A DNA stretch of 64,000 nt, taken from the NCBI GenBank assembly GCA_944472155.2, contig OX235271.1, positions 86,999,256 to 87,063,255 on the forward strand, read 5' to 3'. A program made the position numbers and the translations under genes. Shown piece after piece: positions 58,563 through 64,000 of the stretch. The notes under the pieces are model-generated. The model worked only from the letters and a program-made list of their open reading frames with translations, searched no databases and was not told the DNA's origin. The stretch is from Trichobilharzia szidati. Its lineage: Eukaryota > Platyhelminthes > Trematoda > Strigeidida > Schistosomatidae. Each line of letters begins with the position of its first letter. The stretch's first letter is position 1.

Positions 58563-59689
58563 CTGTTCATTAAGTTTAGAGCTTCCGGTCAGCTGACATC
58601 ATTTAAAATTTGCAAACTTGTTAAATTGGTTCTGTACATGAAGTGAATAATTGGTAAGCAGTTGATGAGAAGCCAAAGAAATAAATGATGGTACCGTCTT
58701 ATTATGAGCAAACTGTTTTTCTTGCCTTATTCTAATTCATAAAGGGCAATAATCTATGAAGACAAATGTTTTTCTAAAAATCATTTTCAAGAGCTTTAAA
58801 ATCGTCTATATATTTAACATAGAATTCATAAAAGCAATCAAATACTATCAGTTATGTTCTGGAAAATGCATTGAGTAATGTGAGATATAATCTAGAATGG
58901 GATGACTCACTGGAGAATTTAAAATGGAAGTTTGAATTATGTAATAAATGTGAAAATGATATAATCAGTCTAAGTAAAGAGTGGACAAAAGTCATTGGAG
59001 ATAAGGTAGTATTTAGTGTGAGAAATATAATATCACTGATTAACTATAATAATGACAATAACAATAAGAAAATTACAATTCGAATAATGCAATAAGACAC
59101 TAAACACTAAATCAGAGAGAAATGTATAACAAATATGTCCATTCGGCTGTGGTTAGACGACTGAGTTCATCTAATGCCTTGAACACAGAGGTGTGGTTGA
59201 AAGCCCCGAATATCCAGTGATTCAGCTACATTTAAGTAGTGTATTCGAAGCCATTCCGTGCCTTAATGAAGGACTTTGTGTAACACTGAGAAGCAGTTAT
59301 CCGGCGATGCTTTGTATGAAGATCTAAGAAGCTGGACAGAGTTCTCTAGGGAGCAGTCGCAGCCTTCAGAAATGGCAGCTTTTCTCTCTCGCTTGGGTTG
59401 GGTATCAGTTTTCTGAAAATATATCAAGTAGGGATCGTAATTTAGTCTCTAGTGTATCTTTTAAACAGAGTTTACGGATCCTTCCTTGCCACTGGAAGAA
59501 AGTTCTGAGAGTTAGTAAACTATTCAGTCAATGGTGATTTCGGTATATTAACCCTCAAACCTAGTTGTCATATCTTTTGGTAAGTAGCACATTCAAAAAG
59601 TGGTAAAAACGGGGTCGATTCTCGATCCATAGCGAATTTTATGAAAGAAAGTACGGTATTTAAAGTATTGAGGTGATTTTATATAGTCA
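58563..59689. other. No gene assigned
   Basis: A 74-codon frame at 58871-59095 begins at TTG, not ATG, and ends in Asn-rich sequence; it matches nothing I know. It could be a small exon, but splice sites are not evident. The rest shows nothing. Confidence 0.35.
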
Positions 59690-60200
59690 TGAGCTGACAT
59701 CGGTTAGAGAACCATTGGGAAACCACCTGGGAGTACTGGACAGCTGTTTCGTCAGCGTAGTTTGGGACTCTTCATCAGTACGCACCCACCGCCACGGTTC
59801 GAACTCAGAACCTTCTGGTTACAAGGAGAGCAAGCTCATAGACGATTAAGCCAATGGGACGTGATCCGATCGCCAGCCCATGAATTCCAGCTTCTGCCAA
59901 TTCACGACATAGTGCGACGCTAGCCAATGTCTTCGTCAAGAATTTGTCTTCACACCGGGCCTGCTGCACCCTACTGGTCACGGCTTCTCAGTAGAACCTC
60001 AGGTAACTACCTACCTGAATAGAGTGAGTCACTAGTGAGCATCAGATTGATTTTCAAATATTGGTTTGTAGGGATTTGATTGATGAGTGTGTATCGTTGA
60101 AGAGACGCAAACTAGGACGAAACAGCTGGCTGTCAAGTGGTTCTTTAACCGATCTTAGCTCATGATGAAATCCTCCAACCAATCAGTCAAATCCCTACCA
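59690..60200. mobile_element. Sm-alpha-like repeat plus facing partial copy
   Basis: A near full-length minus-strand copy (59690-60075) with a well-preserved head (box B 'ggttcgaactc') is followed by the 3' end of a plus-strand copy (60085-60200). This is another head-to-head arrangement and the clearest single unit for deriving a family consensus here (about 385 bp). Confidence 0.75.
59733..59781 (-). ncRNA. Hammerhead variant, stem II with bulge
   Basis: Stem I is GTACTG/CAGTAC, perfect. The core is ATGAAGA (C3 to A). Stem II is GTC/GAC with extra bases (ACGCT) on the 3' side. GAA, ACAGCTGT and the GTC cleavage triplet are present. It belongs to the same sub-variant as 55173-55221, 33041-33089 and 14757-14810. 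C3 loss probably abolishes activity. Confidence 0.5.
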
Positions 60201-61309
60201 ACCAATATTCGAGAATTATAAAATTATTGTCTACTGATCAAGGGATGGTGGGTATTGTTTCCAAAACTTGCAATAAAACAGCCAGCTAGGAGTGAATGAA
60301 GAAGCGACTCCATAACCACACCATCTTCATGTACAGAGGATTTTTCGTTGAATTTGAATCGAACGTTAAAGGCACATCTTATCAGTAATAGTAGTTGATA
60401 GGTAGTACTTCCAGTTGCATATGAAGCTTATAGTCTCAGTTAAGCAGATACTTTTAAAAGAAATTTGGAACTGTTCTTTCACCTAGTAATTATCTAGGGT
60501 TAACCGGATATGCTTAGTGTATCTAAACATACTTCCTATCCCTTTAGCTAATAGCTTTCATATCTAAGAAGACTATGGAAAACAATTTCTGATGATTTTA
60601 ATGTTTGTCTACTTACTATCAAGTATTATCAAAGGGATCAATGATATGTTTTCCTACTTCATGCGTGAACACGTCATTCTGTAAATGAAGGAACTTTTAG
60701 TTATGTTAAACTTCACAGTGTATGCAGAACAGTTTCAACAGAACAGGTAGGCTTATAATACAATGCTTCTTTGTCAGTATACAATTAGTGACAAGAGATG
60801 CATGCAGTAGTTACACTTCTATTAAATGCGATGAATATAACGACAAGTGATCTTCATTGGTGACTACATATCGTGGGTCTGATATTTAATGTGATAACTA
60901 ACTCAATTCAGAAAGCCATGGACCCAAACATTATGTTTTACATGTTAATCGGCAAAGCATTAATAAACATAAAGAACATTAGGCTTCTTTGAACGAATGT
61001 ATGAATTATAATTTTCAGCTCAATTGGTATAACGGGTATTTTCGTAATCCATAAGCTTTTTTGCAATCCTTTCAAATGATACATTTAATAAAGCGATGAA
61101 CAGTCTTTATCGTTTTCGAGGCATGAGTTTCTAGCATCATGAGAAAACTAGTCTAATTCATTAACTCGTCAGAAGTATGATTTACAATGAGTCATGTGTT
61201 ATTCAAATGAAATTGTATTAAATGGTACCACTGGGTACCATTCCTTTTTAGTATTATACCATATGAACAATCAGATGTAGAATAGACAAACCAACAGACT
61301 TCCAACAGA
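60201..61309. other. No gene recognised
   Basis: AT-rich, no recognisable element. Confidence 0.45.
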
Positions 61310-61952
61310 CTTGAGGTAGAAATACTCAAAAGCTTTATAAATACGGCGATATGATGATGGCACATAACAAGTGATTCGCAATAGAGAACTCAGGGAAGTG
61401 AAGACAGGAGTAAGACAAGATCGCCTACTATAATTGAAGATAGTCCTTATTGTGGTGGGCTGTATCATTTAAGAGACCGTGGGAAGGAAGAAGATGGATA
61501 TACGCTGGATTAACAAAAGGAATCTAGATGATCTGTACTTCGTGTATGATTTATATCTAATGTCACACAAAATAGAAGATCTACAGGTAGAAACCAACAA
61601 GCTGGCAGAAGAGGCAGTGAAGACAAGCCTCCAAGTGAGCATAGAGAAGACAGAGGTGATTAAGGTAACACTCCAACAACAACAAAAACCGGTCAATATC
61701 ACTGGGAGAAATTTAAATGGAAGCTACCTCTATCACTTACCTAGGCAGCCTCTTTTCAACAGCAGCTATCACAGATGAGGTCAAAAGCAGGATCATGGAA
61801 GCAAGACAGGTGTTCATTACTCTGAAATCAGTGTGGATATTTAATCCACTCAGCATAAGGAATAAAATCTGAATTTTAAACAGTCCTGACTTCTATACGC
61901 TTCACAGTCTTGGCATGTCAAGTATCTCCAACAGCCTACTGCAAACTTTTAT
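61310..61952 (+). pseudogene. RTE-like LINE, left part of a split copy
   Basis: Contains the reverse transcriptase motif EVKTGVRQDRLL (about 61393-61430), equivalent to the usual VRQGCLLSP. The degraded catalytic box is LDDLYFVYDLYLMSHK (about 61525-61575), with the FADD lost. IEDLQVETNKLAEEA follows. The copy is interrupted at 61952 and resumes at 62954. Confidence 0.8.
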
Positions 61953-62953
61953 TATTGTTTCCTTTAGTTCCTAGACGAACATAGGGCTTCAGCAGCACGT
62001 CTCCATTGCGTTCGGTTCTCTGCCAACGTTTTCACCTGGCTCCACGTCTGCCCACATGTTTTCGTCTCCTCTTCACATGACCTCCTCCATGTCACTTCAC
62101 ATTGACGACCAACTCGCCGCTTCCCATTCGGGTTCCACTCGAGCGATGGCCTGGCGTGTGATGTCACTCACTTGATGGTTTTCTCAGAGTATGGCCAATC
62201 CACCTACTCCATTTCTTCCTGCTTATTTGTTGCACAATCGGTTCCTGGTTGGTTTGTTCGTTACCAGAGATCCCTATTGCTGATCTTTTCTGGCCGGCCA
62301 TCTGATCTTGAGTATTGAGCGAAGACAGCCGTTGATGGAGGTCTGTAGTTTGTTTGAAGTGCTCTTCATGACTCGCCAAGTCTCTGATCCGTATAATAGC
62401 ACTGACTTCACACTGGAGTTGAAAATCCGAATCATATTTTTCATGCTGAATGCTGTTGATCTCCACACAGACTTGAGAGTAATGAAAGTTTGCCTTGCTT
62501 TTTATATCCTCGTCAGTTCCACCTGTAGTTGAAACGATGCTTCCCAGGTAGGTAGATAAGTAAAGGAGGTTGCTTCTTTCAGATTTCTCCCATTTATGCT
62601 GATTGTTGTCTGTTGTTGTTGCTGTTGCTGTTGTCCAGGAATCCTCATCACCTACCTCTGTTTTCTCTATGTTCACCTGAAGTTCTACCTTTGATGATTC
62701 CTCAGCCAACTTCTTGTTTTCGCTTGCATATCTTCCAGTTTGTGGGAAATCAGACATATTTCATCGGCGAAGTTCAGATCCTCCAAGATTTTGTGTTGGT
62801 CCATTTTATGCCTGTTTCCTCGCTGCCCGCTGTCTGTTGCATTATCCAGTCTACCTCAATCAGGAAAATCATTGGCGATAGTAGGCAGCCTTGTCTTACT
62901 CCCGTCTTCACTTCGAAGGATTCCGTGAGTTTCCTGTTGTGGATTACTTGGCA
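61953..62953 (-). mobile_element. RTE-like LINE, 5'-truncated copy inserted in another RTE copy
   Basis: The minus-strand insert runs from SFEVKTGVRQGCLLSPMIF (62910-62850) and a NFADE catalytic box (about 62745) to the C-terminal '[15 protein letters not shown]' region (62140-62090) and the 3' end with an AAT-rich tail at 61953. It is bounded by a 15-bp direct repeat ACTGCAAACTTTTAT at 61938-61952 and 62954-62968. The insertion is 5'-truncated, as expected for target-primed reverse transcription. Confidence 0.88.
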
Positions 62954-63310
62954 ACTGCAAACTTTTATCAGCATTTGACTCCTTTGCTTAATATTCAAGA
63001 TCATATGGCAGGCCAGAAAGAGCAAGTCACAAAGAACTCTGGTAACGAAACAACCAACAGCCTATCGCCCAACAAATATACACAGGGGAGTGGAGGTGAA
63101 CTGAATATAAGCTGAGGACGCCTCTGAGTGACATCGTGAGCCAGGCTCTCTAGTGAAACCCAAGTAGGCGTTACTCAGAGGATGTTTTGGAAGACAGCAT
63201 ACAAGAAAGAGGTGAATTCTTCTAAAAACAGACTGCGGAGAACAGAGTAAAATGACATTGTGCTGCTGAAATTCTATTTGCCAATCTGAACCCAAGGGAA
63301 TAATAATAAA
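62954..63310 (+). pseudogene. RTE-like LINE, right part of the split copy
   Basis: Continues from the duplicated target site through 'atggcaggccagaaagag' and the C-terminal region to the 3' end with (AAT)n (about 63298-63310). Together with 61310-61952 it is one older copy. Confidence 0.8.
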
Positions 63311-63849
63311 TATAATTCTAGTCTCTTTTTTCGTTTAATTCACTTCGCATACAAAATAGATTACTTAATGTCATGATGCATGAGGCTTATGAAACAAGCC
63401 AGAGAAAAGAACACGTCAAAAACTAATCAGTTATCCAGATAAGCGTGTGTGCATGTGTATGTATGAGTGAATACTTTTCTAGTTTTTAATAATCACAAAT
63501 ATTGCATATCTTTTTAAAACGTTTAGAATTAAAAAAATATATATAAATAATTTTACTTCTAATTTCTGAAATAACATAAGAAATGAATTTTTTAAATTCA
63601 TTTCTATTGAGTATTTGATCTACCATTAGGATTTTTTTTTGAATGAAGCAAAACAGATTATTGAAAGTATAATATAGACGGTTTTAGACAAGATAACTCC
63701 ACTTCACTTTTCCATTGATTTAGACTGTATATAAGTTATTATGAGAAAGCAATTTTGGGAATTATACAAGTGGAAGAATTAAACGAAGGCTTTTGATGAG
63801 ATGAAGGAGTTGATGAGCACAGATGATAGCAATGAGATAATTATTATAT
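63311..63849. other. No gene recognised
   Basis: AT-rich; nothing identified. Confidence 0.45.
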
Positions 63850-64000
63850 ATTATTGTTTCATTTAATTCCTAGAGGAACATAGGGCTTCAGCCGTGCGTC
63901 TCCATTGCGTTCGGTTCTCTGCTAAAGTTTTCACCTGGCTCCAAGTCTGTCCAAACGTTTTCATCTCCTCTTCTCATGACCTCCTCCAAGTCACACTCGC
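63850..64000 (-). pseudogene. RTE-like LINE 3' end, runs off the window
   Basis: An AAT-rich tail (63850-63860) followed on the plus strand by 'cctagaggaacatagggctt' and the C-terminal coding region, nearly identical to 61953-62100. The similarity suggests recent activity of this subfamily. Confidence 0.8.

Noticed and set aside
58871..59095. A 74-codon small protein or exon
   Set aside because: Starts at TTG, ends in Asn-rich sequence, has no clear splice sites or homology; kept only as a note.

Overview
This window looks like repeat-dense, AT-rich genomic DNA from a blood fluke (genus Schistosoma; species not determinable by eye). The assignment rests on three things. There are many tRNA-derived repeats carrying a type I hammerhead ribozyme, as in the schistosome Sm-alpha family. 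There are trematode-style RTE-like and Penelope-like retroelement remnants. The single convincing host exon encodes the N-terminal part of a TRPC-type channel in a schistosome-like AT-rich, Asn/Ser/Thr-rich context.

The only credible host coding sequence is on the minus strand at 22121-24334: a 737-codon open frame with ankyrin repeats, a TRP_2 domain and an intact H-x3-C-x-C-x2-C zinc motif. It continues into about 340 residues of low-complexity and Cys-rich sequence and stops before any membrane segment. I found no transmembrane or TRP-box exon in the 22 kb downstream on that strand, so the rest of the gene, if it exists, lies outside the window or in short exons I could not see.

Almost everything else is mobile-element material, all of it broken. 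Listed left to right: an inverted hairpin with a Penelope-type hammerhead (1-149); an Sm-alpha copy split by a MITE-like insert (1.4-2.3 kb); a solo LTR (4.6-4.8 kb); an assembly gap (5009-5506); tRNA-derived SINEs and a hammerhead foldback (5.7-10.3 kb); an RTE 3' fragment abutting a Penelope-like element with inverted terminal copies and its own solo-LTR insertion (11.1-13.1 kb); mixed SINE/RTE mosaics (15.9-21.9 kb); the TRPC exon (22.1-24.3 kb); more Sm-alpha and RTE pieces and a 445-bp (TATC)n microsatellite (25-37 kb); a LINE C-terminus followed by SINEs (38.8-40 kb); three plus-strand Penelope-like remnants with reverse transcriptase and GIY-YIG motifs (40.2-45.8 kb); RTE and Sm-alpha pieces (46-51 kb); a 1.8-kb palindrome (52.35-54.18 kb); a second LINE type, further foldbacks and a minus-strand Penelope copy (54.7-60.2 kb); and an RTE copy nested inside another RTE copy with a 15-bp target duplication (61.3-63.3 kb). 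A last RTE 3' end runs off the window.

The most interesting signals are RNA- and structure-level. One hammerhead has every core position and stem intact (6589-6634, minus) and sits in an arm of a 181-bp foldback. Hammerhead repeats recur as head-to-head pairs at several loci. One hammerhead copy shows a compensatory stem I change. Penelope copies are flanked by inverted terminal repeats. SINE families appear to swap tRNA-like heads and LINE-derived tails. Boundaries were read by eye; repeat limits are approximate unless a target duplication or inverted repeat fixes them.
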